A program made the translations under genes and the position numbers. Positions 54,305-63,238 of a DNA stretch of 64,000 nucleotides are shown piece after piece (position 1 is the stretch's first letter; the number at the start of each line of letters is the position of its first letter). The stretch is from Hyphomicrobiales bacterium (GTDB lineage: Bacteria > Pseudomonadota > Alphaproteobacteria > Rhizobiales > Rhizobiaceae): the NCBI GenBank assembly GCA_900472175.1, contig UCHD01000009.1, positions 1 through 64,000 on the forward strand, read 5' to 3'. The notes below the pieces were generated by a model that saw only the letters and a list, made by a program, of their open reading frames with translations, searched no databases and had not been told where the DNA came from.

Positions 54305-55816
54305 ATGAGCAGAACGGCAGGAACGCAAAAGCGGGATTCAGGAACGGGCTTCGGCGTGTCCTATCGCGCCGTCGCGGCGTTGTTCGGGGCCTTGCTCCTG
54401 TCGGGTTGCCAATCGGTGATCGAGCAGACCTATGAGCCAAAGGTTTCGCCGTCCTCCAATCCGCAGATCGTCGAGGAAGTCCAGAAGAATGACCCGCGCG
54501 CCCAAGTCGGCGCCCGCGAGCATCCGCGCATCGTTGCGAGCTACGGCGGCGAATATCAGGATCAAAAGACCGAGCGGTTGGTCGCGCGCATCACCGGCGC
54601 TTTGACGGCCGTTTCGGAAAACCCGAACCAGTCCTATCGCATTACCATCCTCAACTCGCCCGCGATCAACGCCTTTGCGCTGCCGGGGGGGTATCTCTAC
54701 GTGACGCGCGGGCTTCTGGCGCTCGCCGACGACGCCTCGGAAGTGGCCGCTGTGCTCTCCCACGAGATGGCGCACGTGACCGCCAACCACGGCATCGAGC
54801 GGCAGCAGCGCGAAGAGGCGGAGGTGATTGCCAGCCGTGTCGTTTCCGAAGTGTTGTCGAGCGATCTGGCCGGCAAGCAGGCCCTGGCGCGTGGCAAGCT
54901 GCGTCTGGCGGCCTTTTCGCGCAATCAGGAATTGCAGGCCGACGTTATCGGTGTGCGCATGCTCGGCGAAGCCGGGTACGACCCTTATGCGGCGGCACGC
55001 TTCCTCGATTCGATGGCAGCCTATAGCCGGTTCTCCTCGGTCGATCCGGACAGCGACCAGAGCCTGGACTTCCTGTCGAGCCATCCGAGCGCGCCGCAGC
55101 GCGTCGATCTTGCCCGCCGCCATGCCCGTGCCTTTGGGGCGGAGGGCGCTGTCGGTGATCGCGGCCGCGACTACTATCTCGCCGGTATCGATGGCCTGCT
55201 CTATGGCGACAGCCCGCAGGAAGGCTATGTCCGCGGCCAGACGTTCCTGCACGGCAAGCTCGGCATTCGCTTCGATGTTCCCGCCGGTTTCCAGATCGAC
55301 AACAAGGCCGAGGCCGTACTGGCCACCGGGCCGAACGAGACCGCGATCCGCTTCGACGGCGTCGCCGATGCGCAGAAGCGCAGCCTGACCGACTATATCG
55401 GCAGCGGCTGGGTTACCGGCCTGCAGCCGGACACGATCCATGCCGTGACGATCAACGGGCTTGAGGCGGCAACGGCACGCGCATCGGCAGAGCGCTGGGA
55501 TTTCGACGTCACTGTGATCCGCATCGACACGCAGATTTACCGGTTCCTCACCGCCGTGCCGAAGGGCGCAACAAGCCTGGAGCCGACGGCCGATGTGCTG
55601 CGCGCTTCCTTCCGCCGCATGACGCCGCAGGAGGCCGCGGCTCTGAAGCCGCTGCGCATCCGCGTCGTGACCGTCAAGGCGAACGACACGCTGGCCACGC
55701 TTTCGGCCCGGATGATGGGAACTGACCGCAAGCTCGATCTCTTCCGGCTGATCAACGCCATGCAGATCACCTCGACGGTGAAGCCGGGCGACAAGGTGAA
55801 GATCATTTCGGAATAG
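54305..55816 (+). CDS. M48-family lipoprotein protease with C-terminal LysM-like domain
   Basis: A 503-residue zinc metalloprotease of the M48 (BepA/LoiP-like) type. A lipoprotein signal ends in LLLSGC with C35 as lipid site. The active-site motif H-E-M-A-H lies at 153-157, with the third zinc ligand glutamate in RNQELQADVIGVRML. The C-terminal part (about 450-503, VKANDTLATLSARMMGTDRKLD) resembles a LysM-type glycan-binding repeat. It should degrade misfolded outer-membrane proteins in the periplasm. The ATG at 54305 directly precedes the signal. Confidence 0.88.
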   Translation: MSRTAGTQKRDSGTGFGVSYRAVAALFGALLLSGCQSVIEQTYEPKVSPSSNPQIVEEVQKNDPRAQVGAREHPRIVASYGGEYQDQKTERLVARITGALTAVSENPNQSYRITILNSPAINAFALPGGYLYVTRGLLALADDASEVAAVLSHEMAHVTANHGIERQQREEAEVIASRVVSEVLSSDLAGKQALARGKLRLAAFSRNQELQADVIGVRMLGEAGYDPYAAARFLDSMAAYSRFSSVDPDSDQSLDFLSSHPSAPQRVDLARRHARAFGAEGAVGDRGRDYYLAGIDGLLYGDSPQEGYVRGQTFLHGKLGIRFDVPAGFQIDNKAEAVLATGPNETAIRFDGVADAQKRSLTDYIGSGWVTGLQPDTIHAVTINGLEAATARASAERWDFDVTVIRIDTQIYRFLTAVPKGATSLEPTADVLRASFRRMTPQEAAALKPLRIRVVTVKANDTLATLSARMMGTDRKLDLFRLINAMQITSTVKPGDKVKIISE

Positions 55817-55848
55817 GTGCAGACAGCTGGAAGGCCGGTTTGTCTTCC

Positions 55849-57603
55849 TCAGTAGTCGGCGAGCGCCATGGATTCGTCCTTGCCGAAACGCGGCTGGACG
55901 CCGAGCAGCGGGCCGGCGCGGCTGATGATTTCCTTGATCATTGGGGCGGCGGTGGATGCGGCCGTGCGTCCGCCATTCTCTCCGGTCTTTGGCGCATCGA
56001 CAATCGACAGGACAATGTACTTTGGCTTGTCCATCGGAAAGCCCGCAACAAAGGCGTTGAAGTTGATGGTGCTGGCATATCGGCCGTTGATCACCTTGTC
56101 GGCAGTTCCGGTCTTGCCGCCAACATTGAAACCGGGGACCTGCGCATGCCGGCCCGATCCGTTTGAGCCGTTCCAGTTGAAAAGATAGCGCATGTCGGCG
56201 CTTGTCTTTTCCGTCAACACCGTGCGGGAGATCGTCATCGCTTCTTGAAGCGTCCGGGGCAGAAATGTCGGCGGGATCAGGTTTCCGCCATTGATCAGCG
56301 AGGCGGCCGCAACGGCTGTCTGCAACGGTGTGGTCGCTACCCCGTGACCGAACGAGATGGTCACTGAGTTGATCTTCTTCCAGGCCCGGGGCTGCGTCGG
56401 TGTCGCCACGCCTGGCATTTCGGTGTCCATTTTGGACAGGAGTCCCAGCCGGGTCAGGAATTCCTGATGGCCTTCGATGCCGACCATGTCTGCCACTGCC
56501 GCCGTGCCGATATTCGAGGAATACTGGAAAACCTCGACGATCGAGAGAGGACGGTTCTTGCCCCTGAAATCCTTGATGGTGAAGCCGCCCATGCGGATCG
56601 GGCGGGAGGCGTCGACAACCGAATTGAGGTTGATCTTGCCGGCGTCGAAACCCATGGCTAGCGTAAAGCTCTTGAACGTCGATCCCATCTCGAAGGTGGC
56701 GTTGCTGATGCGGTTGAACCAGCCCTTTTCGTATTCTTTATCGACACTGCCGTCCGGCAATGTGCGGGATGGCTGATTGGGGTCGTAGTCGGGGACCGAG
56801 GCCATGGCGAGAACCTCGCCGGTTTCCATGTCCAGAACCACGGCGCCCGCGGCTTCCGCCTGATAGTTTTGCATTGCCCGCGCAGCGACCTCCCGGACGA
56901 TATGCTGAACGCGCAGGTCGATCGACAGTTTGACAGGCTCCAGCGGTACATCGCCCGTCAAACCGGCGGCGCGCAGATCGGCCAGCCCCTGCTGGTCAAT
57001 ATAGCGCTCCATGCCGGCAAGGCCCTGATTGTCGACGTTCACATGGCCGAGAATATGCGATGCGGTGGGGCCGCCCGGATAAAACCGCCGGTTCTCGGGC
57101 CTGAAGCCGATGCCGGGTATACCCAACGCCAGGATATCCGATTGCTGGCGGGGCGTGAGCTGCCGCCGCAGCCATTGAAACGCGGAATCGGATCGCAGTT
57201 TCCTGTGCGTATCGCTCCAGTCGAGATTGGGAATGACGGTCGCAAGTTTTTCGACGGCTTCGTCGGCATCGACGATCCGGCGCGGCTCTGCATAGAGCGA
57301 CATGGTTCGAAGGTCCGTCGCCAGCAGCTGTCCGTTGCGATCGACGATATCTGGCCGCGAGGCAACAGCCGAGACGTTGTCACCGATCGATGCGAGGGCA
57401 ACGGGTTCTGCAACCCCATATTGAACCAGACGGGCAAGGGCCACGAGGAAGATCACGGCAAAAGCGGCGATGACGATGCCGAGCCTCTGCTTGGTATCGA
57501 CCCTGCGCTTGGCAGAACCGGTGAAGACTCTGTTCTTGCGCGTGCTGAAATGATTGCGGCTGCGCAGCCGCATGACAAAGGCAATCAATACCAACGACCC
57601 CAT
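55849..57603 (-). CDS. Class B penicillin-binding protein, FtsI/PBP3-like
   Basis: A 584-residue septal-type transpeptidase. One N-terminal membrane helix (about 42-63, VIAAFAVIFLVALARLV) is followed by the non-catalytic dimerisation domain. The catalytic motifs are complete: S308-TFK, S362-S-N, K497-TG. Rhizobiales have an FtsI in the dcw cluster and a second PBP3-like protein (PBP3b of Agrobacterium). No dcw genes are near, so this is probably the second type. The start at 57603 or at 57573 (MRLRSRNHFS) is not settled. A CtrA-type box lies 106 bases upstream. Confidence 0.88.
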   Translation of the reverse strand: MGSLVLIAFVMRLRSRNHFSTRKNRVFTGSAKRRVDTKQRLGIVIAAFAVIFLVALARLVQYGVAEPVALASIGDNVSAVASRPDIVDRNGQLLATDLRTMSLYAEPRRIVDADEAVEKLATVIPNLDWSDTHRKLRSDSAFQWLRRQLTPRQQSDILALGIPGIGFRPENRRFYPGGPTASHILGHVNVDNQGLAGMERYIDQQGLADLRAAGLTGDVPLEPVKLSIDLRVQHIVREVAARAMQNYQAEAAGAVVLDMETGEVLAMASVPDYDPNQPSRTLPDGSVDKEYEKGWFNRISNATFEMGSTFKSFTLAMGFDAGKINLNSVVDASRPIRMGGFTIKDFRGKNRPLSIVEVFQYSSNIGTAAVADMVGIEGHQEFLTRLGLLSKMDTEMPGVATPTQPRAWKKINSVTISFGHGVATTPLQTAVAAASLINGGNLIPPTFLPRTLQEAMTISRTVLTEKTSADMRYLFNWNGSNGSGRHAQVPGFNVGGKTGTADKVINGRYASTINFNAFVAGFPMDKPKYIVLSIVDAPKTGENGGRTAASTAAPMIKEIISRAGPLLGVQPRFGKDESMALADY

Positions 57604-57621
57604 GCAACGCCGCTGAAAGCG

Positions 57622-57648
57622 ATCCTGAACGGCGCTATGCCGCAGGAT
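57622..57648. promoter_or_regulatory. Hairpin upstream of the FtsI-like gene
   Basis: ATCCT-GAA-CGGC-GCTAT-GCCG-C-AGGAT forms a nested hairpin just upstream of the FtsI-like start, so it could sit in the 5' leader of that message. No other element is seen between 57604 and 57915 apart from the CtrA-type box. Confidence 0.35.
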
Positions 57649-57708
57649 GAAACGTGCATGGAGTTGGGGTTGAAGCCAATCAAAGAATGGTTGACTGGGG
57701 TCAAGTCA

Positions 57709-57723
57709 TTAAAGTTGCATTAA
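57709..57723. promoter_or_regulatory. CtrA-type box between FtsI-like and small membrane gene
   Basis: TTAA-AGTTGCA-TTAA is a full match to TTAA-N7-TTAA, 106 bases before the FtsI-like start and 193 before the small membrane gene. A/T-rich flanks (ATTAATATACATTTAAA) fit a promoter region. The match is seen; binding and direction of control are inferred. Confidence 0.6.
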
Positions 57724-57915
57724 TATACATTTAAAATTGAGGTGAAGGACTTGAGCGTTCGTTAATCTTTTCTCTCAACCGCACCCTCCCTTACGGGTAA
57801 AGATGGACTGCCGCTTCGTCCCGGATGCCCGCGATCAATGCTTTTGCTATTTTAAGTTGTCTATTCTGGGTTCTTACGTGTAGTCATGTCAATGATATCG
57901 AGGAGCGGAAAAGTG

Positions 57916-58188
57916 ATGTTCGTAGATCAGAGATTGCTATTGATTTCGGTGCTGTTGCTGGGACTGGCGCCGCTTGCGCTCCGGCTGGCTGGGGGTGTCT
58001 TTCACCCGGGCATTGGCGTGCTGATCTTTGGCTTGAATGTTCTTGTCTGTATTCTCGGTGCCACAACCCGATATCGTCTTGCTTGGATTGCTTATGGTAT
58101 TGGTTGCGTTGCAGTCCTGGTCGTCTTTGGGATGTCCAGTCCGCTGGCCCTGTCGGTCATTCTGGCCGGAATCAAGCTTGATGCCTGA
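57916..58188 (+). CDS. Small three-helix membrane protein
   Basis: A 90-residue hydrophobic protein with about three predicted membrane helices (LLLISVLLLGLAPLALRLAGG, LIFGLNVLVCILGA, IGCVAVLVVFGM). I do not recognise a family. The ATG at 57916 has AGGAG 10 bases upstream; an alternative ATG at 57886 lacks one. It is transcribed away from the FtsI-like gene. Confidence 0.6.
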   Translation: MFVDQRLLLISVLLLGLAPLALRLAGGVFHPGIGVLIFGLNVLVCILGATTRYRLAWIAYGIGCVAVLVVFGMSSPLALSVILAGIKLDA

Positions 58189-58267
58189 AGGCACTTCAGT
58201 TGCGGAGCGCGGCCGCACCTATCGCTAAGCTGATGCACCGATAGTTGAGAGGCCAGTGTGCCTCCCG

Positions 58268-59740
58268 CTAGGACGTCCGGCGGGCGATGCGGCCGCCGGT
58301 CACGCCCATCGTGCCCTTGGCATCGTAATAGGCCCTCTTCTGCTCGTACATCAGCGTATCGGCGCGCTGAACGAGCGCCTCCATGGATTCGCCCTGTTCG
58401 CTGGTCGCGACGCCGAAGGACATGGTGAGGGGCGCGCTCGAATAAAACTGGTTGTTGATCTTCAGGAGCTCGTTGATGGTCTCCATCATTGCGCTGGCCG
58501 TTTTGCTGTCGGCGCCTGGCATCAGCACGGCGAATTCGTCGCCACCGATGCGGGCGGCGTGGTTGGGCTGCGAGACGGCGCCGTTAAGGATTTCCCCGAA
58601 CCGCCGCAACAACGCGTCGCCCGCGTCGTGGCCAAGCTGGTCATTGGCCTCCTTCAGGCCATTGAGATCGATGATGATCGCTGAAACCGGACGCAACGAT
58701 TTCCGTTCCAGCCGGTTGATTTCCTCAGCGTAGAAGGCGCGATTATAGAGTTTCGTCAGGACGTCATGCTTGCCGAGATATTCGAGATAGGCTTCGGCTT
58801 TCTTGCGCGCGGTGATATCGGCGAGCGCCACCTGGACGCGGGACCAATCGTTTTCGTGTCCGGGGAAGACGGAGAAATGCAGCAGGATATGCCGCTCGGA
58901 CCCATCCAGCGCGTAGTTGACGATTTCGCGGTGATGGAAGAGGTTGCCGTTCCAAAGCTCGATCAACTGCTCGCGGAACGGCTTTTCCATATCGTCGCGG
59001 AAGATATCGCTCAATCGCTGAAGCAGCGTCATGCGATCCGGAGCGCAGAACAGATCGAGTGTCGCCTGGTTGACGTCGATAACGCGGATTTCGCTCATGC
59101 ATTGCGTGACGAATTCCGGATGGACATCCATGAATGTCCGGAAATCAGTGATGCCGCGATTGCGAATATCCTCGATCAGAGCCTTGATGCGGCTGAAATC
59201 CTCGATCCACAGCGATACAGGCGAATGCTGGAAGATGCCTTCGGCATAGAGCCGTTGTTCAAGTTCCGCCCGGCGCGCATCTTCCCGGGTGGTGATGTCT
59301 TCCGTCGTCAGGAGCACCATGCCGAGGGAGCCTTCATGGCCCGGCATCACTGCGCCACGCAGCTGGATATCGAGACGCCGGCCGGAGAGCGTGTAGTTGA
59401 CGGTGGTGCTGGAAAACGTGGTTTCCCCGTCGAAAAGGGCGGCCAGTTCATTGATATGGGTTTCGAGCATGTCGTCGCGAAAGATCTGCGCCACGTTCGC
59501 CCGAAGATGATCGACGTCATCGGCTTCAAAAAGCTCAAGCGTCTTCCGGTTGACGTCCAGCACCCGGATCCGCTTTGAGCATTCGGATATGCGCGCGGTA
59601 TCGTCCCGCAGGAATGCGCGGATGTCGGTGACGCCTTGCCGGCGCCACGCATCGAAAAGTGCTTTTACCTCACTGAAATCCTCGATCCACATGGCAATCG
59701 GCGCAAGGTTGAAGACGCCGGAATCGAATGTCTCGTGCAT
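58268..59740 (-). CDS. Soluble diguanylate cyclase with duplicated PAS-like sensor
   Basis: A 490-residue cytosolic protein. The GGDEF domain has an intact RIGGDEFAVLM active site near residue 395, but no RxxD inhibitory motif precedes it. The first 300 residues are two tandem copies of one sensor module. Each runs from WIEDFS-x-x-KAL, through a G-x-TD-x-R-x-F segment, DVN-x-x-TL-x-LF and IFRDDM, to PGHE and a DIT end. This layout suggests a sensed internal signal and unrestrained cyclic-di-GMP synthesis. Ligand unknown. Confidence 0.87.
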   Translation of the reverse strand: MHETFDSGVFNLAPIAMWIEDFSEVKALFDAWRRQGVTDIRAFLRDDTARISECSKRIRVLDVNRKTLELFEADDVDHLRANVAQIFRDDMLETHINELAALFDGETTFSSTTVNYTLSGRRLDIQLRGAVMPGHEGSLGMVLLTTEDITTREDARRAELEQRLYAEGIFQHSPVSLWIEDFSRIKALIEDIRNRGITDFRTFMDVHPEFVTQCMSEIRVIDVNQATLDLFCAPDRMTLLQRLSDIFRDDMEKPFREQLIELWNGNLFHHREIVNYALDGSERHILLHFSVFPGHENDWSRVQVALADITARKKAEAYLEYLGKHDVLTKLYNRAFYAEEINRLERKSLRPVSAIIIDLNGLKEANDQLGHDAGDALLRRFGEILNGAVSQPNHAARIGGDEFAVLMPGADSKTASAMMETINELLKINNQFYSSAPLTMSFGVATSEQGESMEALVQRADTLMYEQKRAYYDAKGTMGVTGGRIARRTS

Positions 59741-59887
59741 TACGCCACCTGAAAACGAGCTGGGAACAATCTGCGCATCGGCGCAAATACCGCGTGTTTG
59801 AAGTATTAGCTCTGAAAGGTAAACCGCCCATGACCGCCGCCGCAGAACATTACTCTGCCGGCGTGCTTCCCCGGTTCATCCTGTCGC

Positions 59888-59916
59888 AAAAAAACCGGAT
59901 GACGTTTTTCATCCGG
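59888..59916 (-). terminator. rpoH2 terminator
   Basis: On the minus strand CCGGATG pairs with CATCCGG (59916-59895) around an 8-base loop and is followed by seven T residues (59894-59888). It lies 26 bases after the rpoH2 stop. Confidence 0.85.
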
Positions 59917-59941
59917 CTCTTCTGCTTAGCCTGCCATTTCG

Positions 59942-60808
59942 TCAATGCCGCATTGCCAGCACCGGGGCCTCGGCCACAAGGGCGATCTTGAGCTTTTCCA
60001 GCGCCCGGGTTTCGATCTGGCGGACACGTTCCTTGGAGATGCCGAGGTCGGCGCCGAGTTCTTCGAGGGTGGCGCTGTCCTCGCAGAGGCGGCGGGCGCG
60101 GATGATCTTCATTTCGCGCTCGTTCAACTGGCAAAGCGCGTGGCTGAGCCAGGTCCGGCGGCGCTCGCTGTCGATCATCTCGGACACCTGCTCGTCGGGA
60201 AGCGGCGCGTCGCAGGCGAGAAGGTCGAGGCGCTCGCCACCATCGGATTCGCCCGATGACGAGATCGGCGCCTGCAACGACGCGTCGTTGCCGGACAGGC
60301 GGGCATCCATCGTTTGCACATCAGCAAGGCTGACGCCGAGCGCCACGGCGATTTCCTCATGCACGGCGCGGGCCGTCAGCTGGCGGTCGCCCTGGGCAAG
60401 CTTGGCGCGCAGGCGGCGCAGATTGAAGAACAGCGCCTTTTGCGCCGACGAGGTGCCACCGCGCACGATCGACCAGTTGCGCAGCACATAATCCTGCATC
60501 GAGGCGCGAATCCACCAGCTGGCATAGGTCGAGAAGCGGACTTCGCGGCTTGGCTCGAAGCGGGCGGCAGCTTCCAGGAGGCCGATATGCCCTTCTTGGA
60601 CCAGATCACTCATCGGCAGGCCGAAATTGCGGAATTTGGACGCCATCGAAATCACCAGCCGCATATGGGCCATGGCGATCTTGTTGCGGGCGTCCTGATC
60701 GTGATGGTCTTTCCATGCCAGCGCCAGGGCATGCTCCTCGTCCCGTTCGAGATAGGGTGCCGCCATGGCGATCTTGATCATGCGCCTGTCTGCTGAGAGG
60801 TTTTTCAT
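59942..60808 (-). CDS. rpoH2: Sigma-32 factor RpoH2
   Basis: An alternative sigma factor of the heat-shock group. The 288-residue protein starts MKNLSADRRMIKIAMAAPYLE and has region 2 (HMRLVISMASKFRNFGLPMSDLVQEGHIGLLEAAARF, VRFSTYASWWIRASMQDYVLRNWSIVR, with the RpoH box QKALFFNLRRLRAKL) and region 4 helix-turn-helix at the end (LEELGADLGISKERVRQIE). The start and length match rhizobial RpoH2 rather than RpoH1. In rhizobia RpoH2 is controlled by the general stress sigma EcfG/RpoE2, and a matching promoter is visible upstream. Confidence 0.93.
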   Translation of the reverse strand: MKNLSADRRMIKIAMAAPYLERDEEHALALAWKDHHDQDARNKIAMAHMRLVISMASKFRNFGLPMSDLVQEGHIGLLEAAARFEPSREVRFSTYASWWIRASMQDYVLRNWSIVRGGTSSAQKALFFNLRRLRAKLAQGDRQLTARAVHEEIAVALGVSLADVQTMDARLSGNDASLQAPISSSGESDGGERLDLLACDAPLPDEQVSEMIDSERRRTWLSHALCQLNEREMKIIRARRLCEDSATLEELGADLGISKERVRQIETRALEKLKIALVAEAPVLAMRH

Positions 60809-60991
60809 CGGCTACTCCATGACGGGCACAAGGGGTGCCGCTGAACGATAGGTCGATTAGGTGTTTCGGGATTTCCGCCGCCTGGAGCTTGACCAGAATT
60901 CGAACCGCCCTACTTGCCGTTAAGATCCGGGGCCGAAGAGGTGGCCGCGGCAGTCCCGATTTGTGCGAATGCGCATATCCAGACGTTCTCA

Positions 60992-61016
60992 AACGCGCGC
61001 CTGATGAAAAGGTTCC
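60992..61016 (-). promoter_or_regulatory. EcfG (RpoE2)-type promoter of rpoH2
   Basis: On the minus strand GGAAC (61016-61012), 16 bases, then CGTT (60995-60992) match the EcfG consensus GGAAC-N16/17-CGTT exactly. It lies 184 bases upstream of the rpoH2 ATG. Apart from this promoter, the 519-base gap 60809-61327 holds only the CtrA-type box at 61217. Confidence 0.8.
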
Positions 61017-61216
61017 ATGCTGCGCTGCCATATTCTGTGGCCGTGAGCATTTTTGTGCGTTTGCACCCCGGTTTGCAGCGCAAGGGGCCAAATTGGGCGA
61101 TTACAGGCCGGATCGAATCATCGTCATTCGCAAAAAAGAGAAAACTGCCCGGGTGTTAGAGGCCGAGCTTGAAGCCAAAACTTGTGTGCCGCGATGAATG
61201 CCGCTTGCCGGAAAAG

Positions 61217-61231
61217 TTAAAAAAGCGTTAA
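61217..61231. promoter_or_regulatory. CtrA-type box upstream of the GNAT gene
   Basis: TTAA-AAAAGCG-TTAA matches TTAA-N7-TTAA and is itself nearly palindromic (GTTAA...GTTAAC). It lies 97 bases before the acetyltransferase start and about 400 from rpoH2. The match is seen; binding is inferred. Confidence 0.5.
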
Positions 61232-61327
61232 CTTTGGATGCTTGTCCCCATAAGTTGCCTGTGAGTTAGTTAAAGACAGGGCTTGGACGGGATTCCTGTT
61301 TGTCCGGCACGGGTCTAGAGTCGCGTT

Positions 61328-61834
61328 ATGAAAACACTATCGATCGAGGTGCGTCCGGGCGAGCCGAGGGACGCCATGTCCATTTCGGATGTGCATCGCG
61401 TCTCGTGGCTGCAGGCCTATGGCGGGCTCATTCCGCACAAGCCGCTGACCCAGATGGTTCACCGGCGCGATCACGCGTGGTGGCGCAAGGCCACGCGCGG
61501 ACCCTCGACACTGCTGGTCGTCGAAGTGGCCGGCGTGATTGCGGGTTATGCAACGCTTGGCCTCAACCGGTCCCGGTCGCTACCGCAGGAAGGCGAGGTC
61601 TACGAGATCTACCTACGCCCGGAATATCAGGGCATCGGTCTTGGCCGCATCCTGTTCGGCGAAGCCAAGAACCTGCTGAAATCTCTGGGTTGCCAGGGCC
61701 TTGTTGTCTGGTGCCTGGAAGACAGCCACCATGCCGACCGCTTCTTCCGCATGGCCGGCGGCCGCGACATCTGCGAGGGCATGGAAGATTTCGGCGAAAA
61801 GAACCTGAAGAAGATCGGCTATATCTGGGATTGA
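61328..61834 (+). CDS. GNAT-family N-acetyltransferase
   Basis: A 168-residue GNAT protein. The acetyl-CoA segment is EVYEIYLRPEYQGIGLGRILFGEA, and the C-terminal part includes VWCLEDSHHADRFFRMAGGRD, the substrate/acetyl loop. The substrate is unknown. It has no operon partner and may be controlled by the CtrA-type box upstream. Confidence 0.9.
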   Translation: MKTLSIEVRPGEPRDAMSISDVHRVSWLQAYGGLIPHKPLTQMVHRRDHAWWRKATRGPSTLLVVEVAGVIAGYATLGLNRSRSLPQEGEVYEIYLRPEYQGIGLGRILFGEAKNLLKSLGCQGLVVWCLEDSHHADRFFRMAGGRDICEGMEDFGEKNLKKIGYIWD

Positions 61835-61874
61835 CGCGTTCGCGGTGACTGCGTCTGCGCAATATGCGACTGGT

Positions 61875-62489
61875 TCAGTCGGGAAAAACATGCGTTGGCT
61901 CTGCAGCAGTTGGTCCGCGAATGCCGTGATACGCTGCCATGTCGCGGCCGCAGACGAAGTCTTTTGTTCTGGTGTCGGCGATTTCCCGGGCCAGTGCGTT
62001 GGGCTCGGGATTGGCCAATGCATCGACATAGCCGACGACACAGCCCCGTCCGGAGCCATCCGCCACTTTCGAGACGACGAGAACCTGACCTTTCAATTTC
62101 GGTGACGGTTCGTAGGTGACCGGATCGATATTGTCGAGAAACCAGCGCAGGATTGTCGCAGCCGGTTTGCCGTCCGCACCAAGCCGCCATTCGATCTTTC
62201 GCGTCGCAGTGTTGAATGGCTCGAAACTCTCGAAGACGTCGTTGACATAAGTGTCGCTGACGGAGCCGTAGAGGATGCTCTGGCGCAGATCGCCTTCCTT
62301 GAAATAAACCGCATAATCCTTGAACCCCTTGCAGCGCAGCGAAACGCTGCCGCTTTCCGTATCTTCCGGCAGAAGGGCCTTGCAGTGATCGGTATCTAGG
62401 TCCGTATACGCGCTGTCATTGGCATGGGCCGGGCCGGCCGCCATCGAGAATGGCATCAGAAACGGTATTGCATAGGCGAACTGTTTCAT
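61875..62489 (-). CDS. Exported protein of unknown function
   Basis: A 204-residue protein with a signal peptide (IPFLMPFSMAAGPAHAN). The mature part has four cysteines (C in TDHCKALL, LRCKGF, GRGCVVGY, FVCGRD), which could form two disulfides. No family is recognised. The ATG at 62489 has GAGGAA upstream; the open frame continues upstream but lacks a signal in that form. Divergent from ppa. Confidence 0.65.
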   Translation of the reverse strand: MKQFAYAIPFLMPFSMAAGPAHANDSAYTDLDTDHCKALLPEDTESGSVSLRCKGFKDYAVYFKEGDLRQSILYGSVSDTYVNDVFESFEPFNTATRKIEWRLGADGKPAATILRWFLDNIDPVTYEPSPKLKGQVLVVSKVADGSGRGCVVGYVDALANPEPNALAREIADTRTKDFVCGRDMAAYHGIRGPTAAEPTHVFPD

Positions 62490-62641
62490 CGGAGTTCCTC
62501 TTGCAGATATACGTCCCAGCCTGCGCGAATATTCGCTCAAACGTCGCATTTTTCGGACGAAAACGAAAGTAATGTTGCGCTGCGTCATGTTTCCCTTTAT
62601 CGGACTTGCCATCCGAAAAACTGGCCCTTGGGGGAAAACTC

Positions 62642-63175
62642 ATGCGTATTGATGCAATTTCGATTGGCAAGAATCCGCCGGAAGATATCAACGTGATCGT
62701 CGAGGTTCCGGTTGGCGGCCATCCGATCAAGTATGAAATGGACAAGGAAGCCGGCACGCTGGTTGTCGACCGTTTCCTTTACACGCCGATGACCTATCCG
62801 GGCAATTACGGCTTTGTGCCGCACACACTGTCGGAAGATGGCGACCCGATCGATGTGCTGATCGCATCGACCCGCCCGCTGGTTCCAGGCTGCGTCATCA
62901 ACGTGCGTCCGATCGGCGTCTTGATGATGGAAGACAATTCCGGCAAGGACGAAAAGATCGTCGCCGTGCCGAACTATCACCTGACCAAGCGCTACGACAA
63001 GGTAAAGGATTATACCGACCTGCCGGAAATCACCCTGCAGCAGATTGAGCACTTCTTCGAGCATTACAAGGATCTGGAGCCCGGCAAGTGGGTGAAGATC
63101 TTTGGCTGGAAGGATGTCACGGTTGCGCAGAAGCTGATTCTCGAAGCAGTCGAGCGCGCCAAGGCTGAGAAGTAA
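62642..63175 (+). CDS. ppa: Inorganic pyrophosphatase
   Basis: Ppa hydrolyses pyrophosphate to phosphate and drives biosynthesis forward. The 177-residue family I enzyme has [42 protein letters not shown] and the metal-binding signature [10 protein letters not shown]. The ATG at 62642 follows GGGGGAAAAC; a frame start at 62606 is upstream of the family start. Confidence 0.97.
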   Translation: MRIDAISIGKNPPEDINVIVEVPVGGHPIKYEMDKEAGTLVVDRFLYTPMTYPGNYGFVPHTLSEDGDPIDVLIASTRPLVPGCVINVRPIGVLMMEDNSGKDEKIVAVPNYHLTKRYDKVKDYTDLPEITLQQIEHFFEHYKDLEPGKWVKIFGWKDVTVAQKLILEAVERAKAEK

Positions 63176-63238
63176 CGGCTCGCGGTGCGTGCTCTCTACC
63201 CAGTGGGGTAGGGACTTTTCTCGAGTTCTGGGCTTGTA

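Noticed and set aside
60835-61197. 120-codon plus-strand open frame between rpoH2 and the GNAT gene
   Set aside because: It overlaps the EcfG promoter on the other strand, has no ribosome site and no recognisable motif.
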